Part shown: in pieces, positions 8,701-16,101 of the stretch | Position numbering within the stretch: the first letter of the stretch is position 1 | Layout of the letters: each line of letters begins with the position of its first letter | Assembly (NCBI RefSeq): GCF_918698095.1 | Contig: NZ_CAKKLY010000017.1 | Coordinates: 22,149-86,148 of the forward strand | DNA from: Arthrobacter sp. Bi83 | GTDB taxonomy: Bacteria > Actinomycetota > Actinomycetes > Actinomycetales > Micrococcaceae | Direction: 5' to 3' | Length of the DNA: 64,000 nt | The notes under the pieces: model-generated | Database searches by the model: none | What the model was told of the DNA's origin: nothing | Seen by the model: only the letters and a program-made list of their open reading frames with translations | Translations under genes and position numbers: made by a program

Positions 8701-11316
8701 CTCAAACACGTAGTTGAAGGTGCTGCCGAGCAGGCCGCCGAAGAGGTTGGTCTTCTCCGCGAGGCCGCCTACCCACAGGTCCACCTTGTTCAGGCCGGTC
8801 TCCTGGTTGGCCCACGCTCCGGTGCTGTTCATGAAGTCCATCATGTCGGCGGTGGGAGGCGTGGCGCCGGGGCCCGGGTCCACGATGGCCTTGGCAGCTG
8901 CCCGCTTGTCAGCCAGTGTTGCTGCACCGGTGATGCTCGGGTAGGTGCCGTAGGCCGCAACGAAGTTGATCAGCGACTCGGGGTGCTTGATGTTCTGGCC
9001 GAAGTCAGCCCAGCTGGTGTAGGGGGTGAGCTGGCCGTCCCCGGTTGAGTCGTGGATCTGGCGGCGCACCTCGTTGAGGGGAGGAACGCCGGCTTCCCGG
9101 GCGCGGGTCATGTTGATCGTTGCCAGGTCCAGGGGCAGGCCGAGCAGGTTATTGCGAAGCGTGTCGGTCACGAATTCGTCGAGTTCGTTGCCCGTTTGGT
9201 CGCTCATGCCCATAACGACTGCGCCTGCGGCCTGCTCCGAGGTGAGCTCGCCGGCGGTGCCGCCGTCCCTGTACGAGGGCGGGTTGAGGAAACCGTTCAG
9301 CAGCGGGATCGAGTTGTCGCTCCCGTCCGGGTTGGTGCGGGCGATGGTCTCGGTCAGCATCGAGTGGCCGAACCGGTAGACCGCGTGCGCGAACTCGGCG
9401 TGGATCGCCGGGTTGATGTCCGTGTGGTAGACGTGGAAAGGCTGGATCGCGGGCTGGACCTTGCGGGCGAATTCCTCGAACACCAGGTGCTGGTACTCCA
9501 TCTCGGTGACGAAGCGGGCGGCCTGGAACAGGCGCTCGCCGTTCCAGCCGTCAGGCGTGCCCAGAGCCAATTTCCACTCGGCCAGTGCCGCGACGCCCTT
9601 GACCGAGGTGTCGTTGGTCAGGGTGTTCTTGAAGTCCTCCACCAAACGGTCATGCTCGGAGTGGAAAACCTGGTGGATGGTGCTCAGGCCGATGTTTTCG
9701 TTGACGCGGCCGTCGCCGGCGGTGAAGTGCGCGTTCAGCATCTCGTCGTCATAGGTGCCCGGAGGCTGGCTGGCGAAATCGGCCGAGGCGACGTTGTCCG
9801 CGTCAGGCACCGGAGCCACCGGCGGGGTGGATGGGTTGTGGTCAGTGTCCTGCGGGGACGGGTCCGCGTTGTGGGCGATGTCCGTCAGGAACGGAGTGTC
9901 GAAGTAGAGCACGTTCGACGGGACCAGAGTGCCCAGGTTGCCATTGTCGGCGCGGTTGGCCTCAACCAGTCCCGTTGCCGTCACGAACTGCGGAAGCCCG
10001 CGTGCGGGACCGGGGACGAACTTGCCGTACGGGTCGACTTCGATCTGGGGGACGTTCAGCACGTCCTTGTCGAGCAGCTGGATACCAAGAAGCTTCGAAG
10101 CCTGCTCCTTGGTAGTGGCCCAGGTGGCCATGCCGTTAACGGCCTTGGTGCCGGCTTCCCCGCCGAGGAGCTTGCCCGTCGAGACCGGCTTGCCGTCTGC
10201 GTTGTCCACGTATTCCCGCAGGAACACCTGGTGGGAGGGGTGGGAGGTGTAGGTCTGGGACTGGTCCACGTACGGGGAGTCCGTGTTGGTCGCATTCTGT
10301 TCATCATCGGCGGTGCCCATGACCCCATCGGGGCCCGGCTGGTTCTGCGCCCGGGTCAGCACCATGAAGCGCTGATTGGCGGGCAGGTCATCCGCGTTGC
10401 CGAAGACGTGGTCCGGTCCGGCGACCAGCGGGTCGTCGTCCCGGAGCGGCACGAAGACGTTGCCGCCGCTCTTGACGGTCTGGTCCACGCCGTGGTCAAA
10501 GAACTGGCCGAACAGGGTGAACATCGAGTTGTACGGTGGCGACAGCCCGACGTCGGTGGTGACGTTCGGGATGAAGAGCGTGTTGTGCGACGGCACGCAT
10601 CCGGCGGGAACGCCGTCCACGGGCGGCGTTGCCAGGGGATCGGGGTCGGTGGTGCACGGGTGGACGCCAACATTGCCCTGGGTCCGGACGGGGAAGCCTG
10701 CTGCGGCAACGGCGGCGGGGTTGGTGGAGGTCTGGTCCACGATCAGGTTGGAGATGTCACGCGGCTTGCTGTCGAAGACGTTGCCTGTCTTCTGCTTGTA
10801 GGAGGTCGGGCCGGCCGGACCGAAACCTGGCGGAACGGGGTCTGCATCATTGAAGACCGGCGTGGTGTAGCGGGGGAACTTCTGGTCAGCGGCGCCGAAG
10901 GTCTCGCGGCCGTTGATCAGGTTGTTGCATGAACCGTCGACTGTCCGCAGGCCATAGGAGGTCAGCGCGTCTGGGATCTGGTTGGGGCCCGGCCCGACGA
11001 GGGCCCCGCAGGGGCCGGTCTCGGAGGTGGTGTTGGCCACGTGGGCTTCCGCGATCTTGATTTGCTTGAGGATGTAGGCCAGGTCTGAGGCTGTAACGGT
11101 GAAACCCTGGCCCACCGGCGCCACCACCGCGTTTGCGTTGACCACGGGGAGGCCCACGGCAATCGGCAAAGCGAGGGCTGTGGCGGCGCTGATGAGCCGG
11201 AAGGTTCCGGACCGCGTGCCGCTGCGACTGCGCCGGTGGCTGTGGTTCGGTTGGGGGGCGGGGCCTGCGTGCTTTGCAGTTGCTGCAGGGCCGGATCTTG
11301 TGTCTGAGGTTTTCAT
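5779..11316 (-). CDS. Giant secreted haem peroxidase with RTX, Fn3 and Ig-like domains
   Basis: An 1845-residue exported protein. A long basic N terminus precedes a hydrophobic signal segment ending near residue 63. Residues about 225-960 form an animal-type haem peroxidase (peroxinectin-like) domain: distal histidine in GQFFDHGVD (about 275), catalytic arginine in GDGRVNE (about 537), proximal histidine in YRFGHS (about 651), and the family stretch DLWVGGLAEK (about 846). Residues about 996-1170 and 1290-1312 carry calcium-binding GGxGxDxx repeats. Two fibronectin type III domains (about 1440-1630) and two Ig-like domains (about 1636-1845) follow. It probably oxidises halides or phenolics outside the cell, with calcium driving folding after secretion. 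AGCAGGTG precedes the ATG. The Ig-like tail resembles that of the protease at 50594-52423. Confidence 0.92.
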   Translation of the reverse strand: MKTSDTRSGPAATAKHAGPAPQPNHSHRRSRSGTRSGTFRLISAATALALPIAVGLPVVNANAVVAPVGQGFTVTASDLAYILKQIKIAEAHVANTTSETGPCGALVGPGPNQIPDALTSYGLRTVDGSCNNLINGRETFGAADQKFPRYTTPVFNDADPVPPGFGPAGPTSYKQKTGNVFDSKPRDISNLIVDQTSTNPAAVAAAGFPVRTQGNVGVHPCTTDPDPLATPPVDGVPAGCVPSHNTLFIPNVTTDVGLSPPYNSMFTLFGQFFDHGVDQTVKSGGNVFVPLRDDDPLVAGPDHVFGNADDLPANQRFMVLTRAQNQPGPDGVMGTADDEQNATNTDSPYVDQSQTYTSHPSHQVFLREYVDNADGKPVSTGKLLGGEAGTKAVNGMATWATTKEQASKLLGIQLLDKDVLNVPQIEVDPYGKFVPGPARGLPQFVTATGLVEANRADNGNLGTLVPSNVLYFDTPFLTDIAHNADPSPQDTDHNPSTPPVAPVPDADNVASADFASQPPGTYDDEMLNAHFTAGDGRVNENIGLSTIHQVFHSEHDRLVEDFKNTLTNDTSVKGVAALAEWKLALGTPDGWNGERLFQAARFVTEMEYQHLVFEEFARKVQPAIQPFHVYHTDINPAIHAEFAHAVYRFGHSMLTETIARTNPDGSDNSIPLLNGFLNPPSYRDGGTAGELTSEQAAGAVVMGMSDQTGNELDEFVTDTLRNNLLGLPLDLATINMTRAREAGVPPLNEVRRQIHDSTGDGQLTPYTSWADFGQNIKHPESLINFVAAYGTYPSITGAATLADKRAAAKAIVDPGPGATPPTADMMDFMNSTGAWANQETGLNKVDLWVGGLAEKTNLFGGLLGSTFNYVFENQLTDLQNGDRLYYLARTPGMNLRTQLEGNSFAEMIMRNTDGTNTLKADVFATADCKFQLSNLAGTPEGYLASGPSVADDPSTPDCNENLLLLRKPDGTIQYQEKNTVDPSGINGQSVYNGTAAADRVAGGNDNDTIWGNAGNDVIEGQGGDDVALGGDGNDRITDLSGADVLKGGPGNDYTNAGIGDDIMMGGDGQDFMNGGANDNETFAGPGNDFVRAGDGADAVFGDGGDDWIQGGSGQDLLQGDHGAPFFDDPAQTKPGNDIMVGQVGENDYDAEGGDDVMAANAAIDRFAGAAGFDWAIHQYDTVGANDDMKINQNLAGVPLQLVVNRDRWQETEANSGSAFNDVIKGDDVVPSAVGGAGFSGCDVLDQTGIDRIAGLGNLLPAPSTPLAPVEAASAMGACPLDGPVWGDGNILLGGLGSDSIEGRGANDVIDGDRYVQVRISVRTNPADPATEIGSTDLMEHTYQAGNTHTLEADVAAGVIDPGNLVAVREVITPTAADTAGNIDSAVFSGPQANYTVTTTGGDGTVGSAGSTTTVTDNVGADGTDTLRNIERLVFSDTVAPAAPIIGLAAAAGAGQATVNFTPGAGGVATGFSVKVVDAAGAQVGALRTAPAGATSLVVTGLTNGAAFRFQVSATNDLGTSAFSALSNAVTPSAAVVAAAPVMGAVTPGNAQVTVNWSAPGPVANASAVTGYVVRTYVGTSTTPTRTTTVANVTSTVMGTLINATGYTFDVAAINSVGTGPASARSALATPRTEFVAPTVTARTPASGARSVSQSGNVTATFSEPVANVSTGTVVLRLNGSATPIPAAVTYNNATRTATLNPNGNLLPDRTYTASMSSIRDTAGNTIAFTSWQFTTGPAPTMVSVTPGINATGARRNANITARFSENVTGISAATVTVTRVSNGAGVTAALGFSTANQTLTINPGATLLANTQYRVTITGGTGAVRDLAGNPFVTRTWVFTTGSAL

Positions 11317-11682
11317 GGCACACCTGCTGTTTCAAAGGGGATAGGACGCGCTCATCGTGAGGCGGCTCGCTCCGGAAAACCTTGAACAGGAGAGGGGACC
11401 CGAACAGGCCCCCTCGGGGGCTGACGGCGCCAAGGTATTCCTAGGTTGGCTCCGTGCTGGCTCCGTGCTGGCTCTGGAAGCGTGTTGACAGGGTGTGCGC
11501 AGGCGCGGAAAGACCCCCGCTCCTGCGAATACGCGGATCTCGGGGGCTTTCCTAGCGGCAGGATCAGACAGCCGCGCGGTTGACTGAGCCTGTAATAAAA
11601 GCTAAGAACCGTTCCTGAAGATTCGCTGGAAAAAGGGAATTAACAGCCTGTCACTATGGACAGCGGCCAATGACGGCGTCCG
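11317..11682. other. Non-coding stretch upstream of the giant peroxidase
   Basis: This 366-base interval holds the peroxidase 5' region, an 11-base tandem repeat (GGCTCCGTGCT at 11448-11458 and 11459-11469), the hairpin at 11507-11552 and the end of the metalloprotease transcript. I see no coding sequence. Confidence 0.6.
11507..11552 (-). terminator. Probable terminator of the metalloprotease gene
   Basis: GGAAAGACCCCCG (11507-11519) pairs with CGGGGGCTTTCC (11541-11552) with one mismatch and a 21-base loop. It lies about 130 bases after the metalloprotease stop in its direction of transcription. No strong T run follows. Confidence 0.4.
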
Positions 11683-12702
11683 TCACAGCTCCGGAACGCA
11701 CGCTCCAGCGCCGAGGAGAGCCAAACCGGCGCGGTCACCGTCTGCGAATCCCGTGATGTCCGAACCCTCCGGGTACATCAGCTGCTTCGGGTCGTCAACG
11801 TGGTCGAGTCCCACAACGTGGCCGAGCTCGTGCATGATGACGGCACGCACATGGGCGGAACCATCGGGCCACTGCAGCATCTCGGTGAGGTCAGGGGCGT
11901 CAAGTTCCACCTGGCCCGCGACCAGGACGTAGGGTCGGCCAGGAGTGTAGGCATAGCCGCTTCCACCCAGCCCGTCCACGTCCCCAGCCAGGTCGGGGCT
12001 TTCCTCCGGAGTGGACCATCCAATCAGGACCGGGGCCCACCTCTTGCCGTACAGATCGGGCTGGTAGGACTCGCGTTCCTCGCTGGGCGCCTCGGTGGTG
12101 CTGCCGTCGTAGACGAACCGCAGCCCGGTTGCGGCTGACACCTCCATGACGGCCTGCTGGATCAGCCGGTCTGCCCCGGGCGGCGCGTTATCCGGCCGGA
12201 CCACGTAGTGGACGGGGCGGCATGGATCGTAGGCCGCGAACGGCTGGCCGGGGTCGGGGGACTCCTGCAGCTTGTAGGCGCGAGACCCACTGCCCGCCGG
12301 CGCCTGGCCCAGCGGAATGTCGGAGGCTTCAACGCCTGGGGGTGGCAGCGGAGCGCCGGGGAGATAGGGGAGGACGGCCGGCAGCACATAGCGTTCGAAC
12401 AACGCCGGAGTGAAGTACAGGCCCGCCAGCAGGACGAGGCTGCATCCGATGGCCAGCCATCGGCGCCATGGGCGGATTCCGCCAGGCCGCTTGCCCGGGT
12501 GGTATGGATATATGTTGTGTCCGGGCATCGGGCCCGAACGCCACGGCAAGGGTTCCTCCAGATTTCCCAGGGCCTCGTCAAGGGCCCATTGCGGGATCCG
12601 CCCGCTGGCCGACCGCCGGACCTGCACGGGCCTGCCGTCGGCCGACACGACTACACGGTCCGGGGACGGATCTTCCCACCTGCCGGGGTTCGAACGCTGC
12701 AT
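11683..12702 (-). CDS. Membrane-anchored matrixin-type zinc metalloprotease
   Basis: A 339-residue protein. The zinc-binding motif HELGHVVGLDH and a following methionine-turn-like QLMYPEG are diagnostic of the metzincin/matrixin clan (peptidase M10-like). One hydrophobic span (about residues 80-100, WLAIGCSLVLLAGLYF) suggests a type II membrane protein with the protease domain outside. The N-terminal 80 residues are proline- and charge-rich and would be cytoplasmic. The start at 12702 follows GAGGAACGA; a longer frame beginning at 12915 lacks support. Such proteins are common but uncharacterised in soil actinobacteria; the substrate is unknown. A palindrome at 12809-12824 may regulate it. Confidence 0.82.
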   Translation of the reverse strand: MQRSNPGRWEDPSPDRVVVSADGRPVQVRRSASGRIPQWALDEALGNLEEPLPWRSGPMPGHNIYPYHPGKRPGGIRPWRRWLAIGCSLVLLAGLYFTPALFERYVLPAVLPYLPGAPLPPPGVEASDIPLGQAPAGSGSRAYKLQESPDPGQPFAAYDPCRPVHYVVRPDNAPPGADRLIQQAVMEVSAATGLRFVYDGSTTEAPSEERESYQPDLYGKRWAPVLIGWSTPEESPDLAGDVDGLGGSGYAYTPGRPYVLVAGQVELDAPDLTEMLQWPDGSAHVRAVIMHELGHVVGLDHVDDPKQLMYPEGSDITGFADGDRAGLALLGAGACVPEL

Positions 12703-13081
12703 TCGTTCCTCAGTTGAGCCCGGTGGGCCGCCGGCCGGCTTTTGAACGCGCTGGACTAGCGGAGTTATCAAGCATGTTCTTCCCCCATGGAAACGTGGTT
12801 GCGGCACCGTGTGATGAGTCACACTAGCAACCGCGTCGCAGGAAAGCCGCAGGGAAGCCGCAGGTTTTGCGTAGATCCGCGCGGTCTGTTCGGCGCCGCG
12901 AACCCAAGGGAGCAAGTATCGGCGGCATCGAAAAGTCGGGTACCGCTTACGGGTTCATCCAGATGCGGGTTCGCCGTAGTGTTATTGCATCGGGTGGCCG
13001 GGTGTGTGCACGCAGCTTGAGTTGTCTGCACCCGCTGGGCTGGGCGGCCGCCACCTACGTGCCGGAGGGACCGATCCAGTC
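12703..13081. other. Non-coding divergent promoter stretch
   Basis: These 379 bases separate the metalloprotease start from the start of a small gene on the other strand. Apart from the palindrome at 12809-12824 and its imperfect outer arms I see no coding sequence or RNA gene. Confidence 0.6.
12809..12824. promoter_or_regulatory. Palindrome GTGTGATGAGTCACAC upstream of the metalloprotease
   Basis: GTGTGA and TCACAC flank TGAG in a perfect palindrome, 107 bases upstream of the metalloprotease start. The half sites are CRP/GlxR-like (TGTGA), but the spacer is four bases instead of six, the spacing used by FNR. Outer arms around GGTTGC and GCAACC extend the symmetry, so a regulator site or an RNA hairpin are both possible. 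Confidence 0.4.
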
Positions 13082-13276
13082 ATGAAAAATATGAGGTCCG
13101 AGCTTCCCGCCACCTCTGACTCTGCCACCGCCAGCCAGGAGGTGCCGGATACCACCGGGCAGGCGCCGCGTGCCGACGGCGCTGCCGCTAAAGGCGCGCA
13201 GGCAGCCGGCGACCCCCCGGGCGGCGTTACCGTCCCCGCGCGCGAGGCAATCGGAAACTGGCCTGATCCCATGTAG
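13082..13276 (+). CDS. Small hydrophilic protein, unknown
   Basis: A 64-residue frame starting MKNMRSELPATSDSA and ending GNWPDPM, rich in alanine, aspartate and proline and without a membrane span or recognisable domain; it looks disordered. GGAGGGA lies 11-12 bases before the ATG. A bidirectional terminator follows the stop by about 30 bases, which supports a real transcription unit. Function unknown. Confidence 0.5.
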   Translation: MKNMRSELPATSDSATASQEVPDTTGQAPRADGAAAKGAQAAGDPPGGVTVPAREAIGNWPDPM

Positions 13277-13307
13277 GGGGATCTCAGCCCCCATCAAACG
13301 TTTGGAC

Positions 13308-13335
13308 GACGACGGCGGGAGGTCCCGCCGTCGTC
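13308..13335. terminator. Bidirectional terminator hairpin, ACGACGGCGGG family
   Basis: Arms 13308-13320 and 13323-13335 pair over 13 bases with a GG loop. It lies between convergent gene ends at 13276 and 13372. Confidence 0.85.
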
Positions 13336-13371
13336 TGCCCCGTGGGTGCCGCACGGCAACGCGGCCTTTGG

Positions 13372-14013
13372 TCAGATGGTGCGCGGTGCGCGTGCCAGGT
13401 TCGCGGTGAGCTCGGCGGCGGTCTGACGCGCGACGTAGGCCGGGCGGTCCCGTTCCACTCGCCAGCTCTCGGACAGCGGGCCGACGTTCACGGTATCGAA
13501 GCCGAATTCGTCGTAGAGCTTTGTCACCAGCTCGCTGGCCTCCGGGAAGTCGCTGGCGGTGGCAAGCGCGCGGCGGTTGGCGGTGCCGGCCGGCGTCCCG
13601 TCGGTGGTGATGTCCTTGGCCAGGATGTGGTTGAATCCCTTGGCTACCTTTGACTGGGAGAGGTGCTCCTGAACCAGCCCCGAGGTGGTGGCTTCGCCGT
13701 TGTCCAGGGCCGGCATGCGGCCGTCGCGCTCCCAATAGTAGTTGTTCGTGTCGATCACGATCTTGCCCGCAAGTGGCTCCACGGGGATGTCCCGGAGGCT
13801 CTTCAGCGGCACTGTGACGACGGCGATATCTCCAGCCGCCGCCGCTTCGGCGGGCGTCGCGGCCCGCGCGCGGGGACCCAGCTCAGCCACCAGGTCCGCC
13901 AGGGTTTCCGGTCCGCGGGAGTTGCTGATCACCACGTCGTAGCCGACCTGCACCGCCTTGCGGGCAACCTGGCTTCCAATGTGTCCTGCTCCGATGATTC
14001 CTATTGTTGTCAT
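13372..14013 (-). CDS. NADP-binding reductase, F420-dependent NADP reductase-like
   Basis: A 213-residue Rossmann protein beginning MTTIGIIGAGHIGSQVARKA; the GAGHIG motif binds the dinucleotide, and KIVIDTNNYYW is typical of the family's middle region. It resembles the protein at 4288-4929 in length and fold, though the two have diverged. No clear ribosome binding site precedes the ATG, but the fold begins at residue 3 and fits this start. Cofactor (F420 or flavin) and substrate cannot be told from sequence. Confidence 0.85.
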   Translation of the reverse strand: MTTIGIIGAGHIGSQVARKAVQVGYDVVISNSRGPETLADLVAELGPRARAATPAEAAAAGDIAVVTVPLKSLRDIPVEPLAGKIVIDTNNYYWERDGRMPALDNGEATTSGLVQEHLSQSKVAKGFNHILAKDITTDGTPAGTANRRALATASDFPEASELVTKLYDEFGFDTVNVGPLSESWRVERDRPAYVARQTAAELTANLARAPRTI

Positions 14014-14079
14014 GTCCGGGCCAACACCGGTTCGCGCGCAGATATTTCACCGTTACGCAAGTGCCGCGCCACGCAAGAG

Positions 14080-14108
14080 GACGACGGCGGATGCCTCCCG
14101 CCGTCGTC
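14080..14108. repeat. ACGACGGCGGG-family hairpin in a divergent intergenic region
   Basis: Arms 14080-14090 and 14098-14108 pair over 11 bases with a seven-base loop, and the left flank is CGCAAGAG as in other copies. Unlike the others it sits between two divergent gene starts (14013 on the minus strand, 14209 on the plus strand), where neither gene needs a terminator. Confidence 0.75.
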
Positions 14109-14208
14109 TCCTGGCCGTCCGCTCCTGCCAGTGCCATTGAAAGGCACGCAGCACGCCGGAATACTGGAAGGCAGGGCTACAACTCGCGGACGAGAACGGT
14201 GGTGAACG

Positions 14209-14811
14209 ATGAGCGGCGGGGCAGCCGGCGAGTTCAAGCGCAGGATGGAGCGGCTGTCTGAGATGCGCGCCGTTCGGGGTGCCGGCATCACGGCCGAGGA
14301 GGAAGCGGCGCTTGACGCCGCGGAGGAGCAAGAGCGACAGAAACGCAAGAAGGTCTCTGACGCCGCCAGGGTTGAATACCTGATCCGGGACGCCATGGCC
14401 CAGGGCAAGTTCGACAACCTGAAATACGCCGGCAAGCCGATCCCCGGCCTGGGGGAGGGATACGACCCCGACTGGTGGGTCAAGGGCCTGATCCAGCGCG
14501 AGAACATCACCGGCATGGGACCGAAGGCCATCCTCCTCCGGACCGAGGACGCAGAGCTGGACGCCCGGCTGGATTCCCAGTACTCGGAGAAGCAGGTGCG
14601 GGACATCGTGGAGGACTTCAACGCCCGCGTCATCGATGCCCGGCGCCAGCTCCAGGGCGGCCCGCCCGTGATCACCAAGACCCGCGACGCCGACGCCGAG
14701 GTGCAGCGCTGGCAGGAGCGGCGGTCCGCCGTCGCCGCTGCCGATGCCGACCTGTCCGAGCCGGAACCCCGGCGGCCATGGTGGCGGCGTCTCTGGAGTG
14801 GCTCCGGCTAA
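14209..14811 (+). CDS. DUF1992 (DnaJ C28-like) protein
   Basis: A 200-residue soluble protein. Residues about 58-125 contain the DUF1992 signature seen in DnaJ homologue subfamily C member 28 proteins: IRDAMAQGKFDNL, then GKPIPGLGEGYDPDWW and a charged helical region. The N-terminal 50 residues are glutamate- and arginine-rich. The family is widespread and uncharacterised, without a J domain in bacterial members such as this one. Its last four bases overlap the end of the convergent gene at 14808. Confidence 0.85.
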   Translation: MSGGAAGEFKRRMERLSEMRAVRGAGITAEEEAALDAAEEQERQKRKKVSDAARVEYLIRDAMAQGKFDNLKYAGKPIPGLGEGYDPDWWVKGLIQRENITGMGPKAILLRTEDAELDARLDSQYSEKQVRDIVEDFNARVIDARRQLQGGPPVITKTRDADAEVQRWQERRSAVAAADADLSEPEPRRPWWRRLWSGSG

Positions 14812-15137
14812 GCCCGGCCGGTGGTCAGCCAGTCCTGCTCGAAGTCAGGATGGTCGGCGTAGGGGAGAGCCAGGGCGTTCAGGGACAGAGTGGTCCATTC
14901 AAGGGCCTCCGGAATCCACTGGGAGCCATCCCCGTACGGGTTGCTGACCAGCGTTGCCAAGGCCGTCTGCCGGGCGGCCTCGATGATGCCGATAATTCTT
15001 CGCTTTGCCGCACACTCCAGCAGCAGGCGGTTTTCGTACCACTGGCCCGATTTGGAAAGGGTCCTGTCACTGAGAAGTTTCCGGGCCGCGGCCTCATCCT
15101 CGGTGATGCGCTCGGACAGGAATTCGACAATGTCCAC
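14808..15137 (-). CDS. DUF6221-family small protein
   Basis: About 109 residues, beginning VDIVEFLSERITEDEAAAR if the GTG at 15137 is used. This opening, the CAAKRRIIGIIE segment and the C-terminal LALPYADHPDF match an actinobacterial family I recall as DUF6221, whose members typically begin with MDIVxFL. Another GTG at 15173 would add 12 residues. The 3' end overlaps that of the DUF1992 gene by four bases, tail to tail. Function unknown; members are often found near mobile or accessory genes. Confidence 0.75.
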   Translation of the reverse strand: MDIVEFLSERITEDEAAARKLLSDRTLSKSGQWYENRLLLECAAKRRIIGIIEAARQTALATLVSNPYGDGSQWIPEALEWTTLSLNALALPYADHPDFEQDWLTTGRA

Positions 15138-15177
15138 AAACCGAGCGTACGCCCCGCCGCAATGGCGGGACACGGGG

Positions 15178-16101
15178 CTATGATCCGCTGCCGAAGTCCG
15201 ATGCAGACAGCGGGAGGTAGTAGGCGGAGTGGTAGCGGCTGTCGTCGCCGGTCACCACCCAGGCCGATCCCTTGCGGACGCGGAAGCGTTTACTCAGCAC
15301 CGTGCGGTCGTTGCGGATGAGGTGCTCCACAACGCCCGCCATCACGCCCTCATGCGTGCACAGCACGGTTCCCGTCCCGCGGGCCTCTGCCACCAGGTCG
15401 AGGGTCGCTGCGATGCTGCCCCCGGTCAGGTGGTCTGAGCGCTCCACTTCGAGGGACTCCTGCCGGGCAAGCTCGGCGACGGTTTCGACACACCGGGCAG
15501 AAGGGGCGGACACAACCCGATCTATTTTGAACATCGACCCCAAAGCAGCCAGTGTTCGGGCGGCGTATTCACCATTCTCAGCCAGCATCCGGCCGTCATC
15601 TGAACTGCCCTCTTCGTTTCGTTTGGTGACTTGCGCGCCGCGGACGAGGAGCAGCATTTTCTCCAGGTCGGGCACCGGGCGCACGCCCAGCTGCATCTGG
15701 AGCTGGGTGCCCAGGGAGATGATGGCAGGACGGTCCCGAGGCTCCGTTAAGGTGCGCAGGGCTGCCGGAAGAGACAGCCACCGGACCGCGTCTACCTCGT
15801 CGTTGGCAGTAAAGCTGCCTGACTCCATCGCCGCTGCCCAGTAACGGATGGTTTTGATCCTGTTCTTGCTGTCTTCATACCGGATGCTGGGCAGTTCCGC
15901 GCCAAGACGGCACTCAAAGCCGGTTTCCTCCAGCACTTCCCGTGCCGCACATTCCCTGCCGGATTCTCCCGGCTCGGCTTTGCCCTTGGGGATGGACCAG
16001 TCGTCATGGGCAGGCCGGTGGATCAGGAGGACTTCGAGGGCGCCCTTGCGACCGATCCGCCAGGGCAATGCACCGTAGGTGGGGGGCTTGAGCGTGCTCA
16101 T
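15178..16101 (-). CDS. NUDIX hydrolase fused to a degenerate histidine phosphatase domain (MutT1-like)
   Basis: A 307-residue two-domain protein. Residues about 1-140 are a NUDIX domain; the Nudix box GX5EX7REVXEETGF is intact (GKAEPGES then REVLEETGF). Residues about 165-307 align with the histidine-phosphatase half of actinobacterial MutT1, which cleans oxidised nucleotides or diadenosine polyphosphates. The phosphatase half should start with LVRHG, but here it reads LLLVRGAQV: the phosphate-accepting histidine is absent. The later THEGV histidine remains. The start ATG overlaps the ABC exporter stop as ATGA, so the two are translationally coupled. Confidence 0.88.
   Translation of the reverse strand: MSTLKPPTYGALPWRIGRKGALEVLLIHRPAHDDWSIPKGKAEPGESGRECAAREVLEETGFECRLGAELPSIRYEDSKNRIKTIRYWAAAMESGSFTANDEVDAVRWLSLPAALRTLTEPRDRPAIISLGTQLQMQLGVRPVPDLEKMLLLVRGAQVTKRNEEGSSDDGRMLAENGEYAARTLAALGSMFKIDRVVSAPSARCVETVAELARQESLEVERSDHLTGGSIAATLDLVAEARGTGTVLCTHEGVMAGVVEHLIRNDRTVLSKRFRVRKGSAWVVTGDDSRYHSAYYLPLSASDFGSGS

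Noticed and set aside
9052..10932. Plus-strand 626-residue open frame inside the peroxidase gene
   Set aside because: It overlaps the haem-peroxidase domain on the other strand, has no ribosome binding site and a composition typical of antisense shadows in high-GC DNA.
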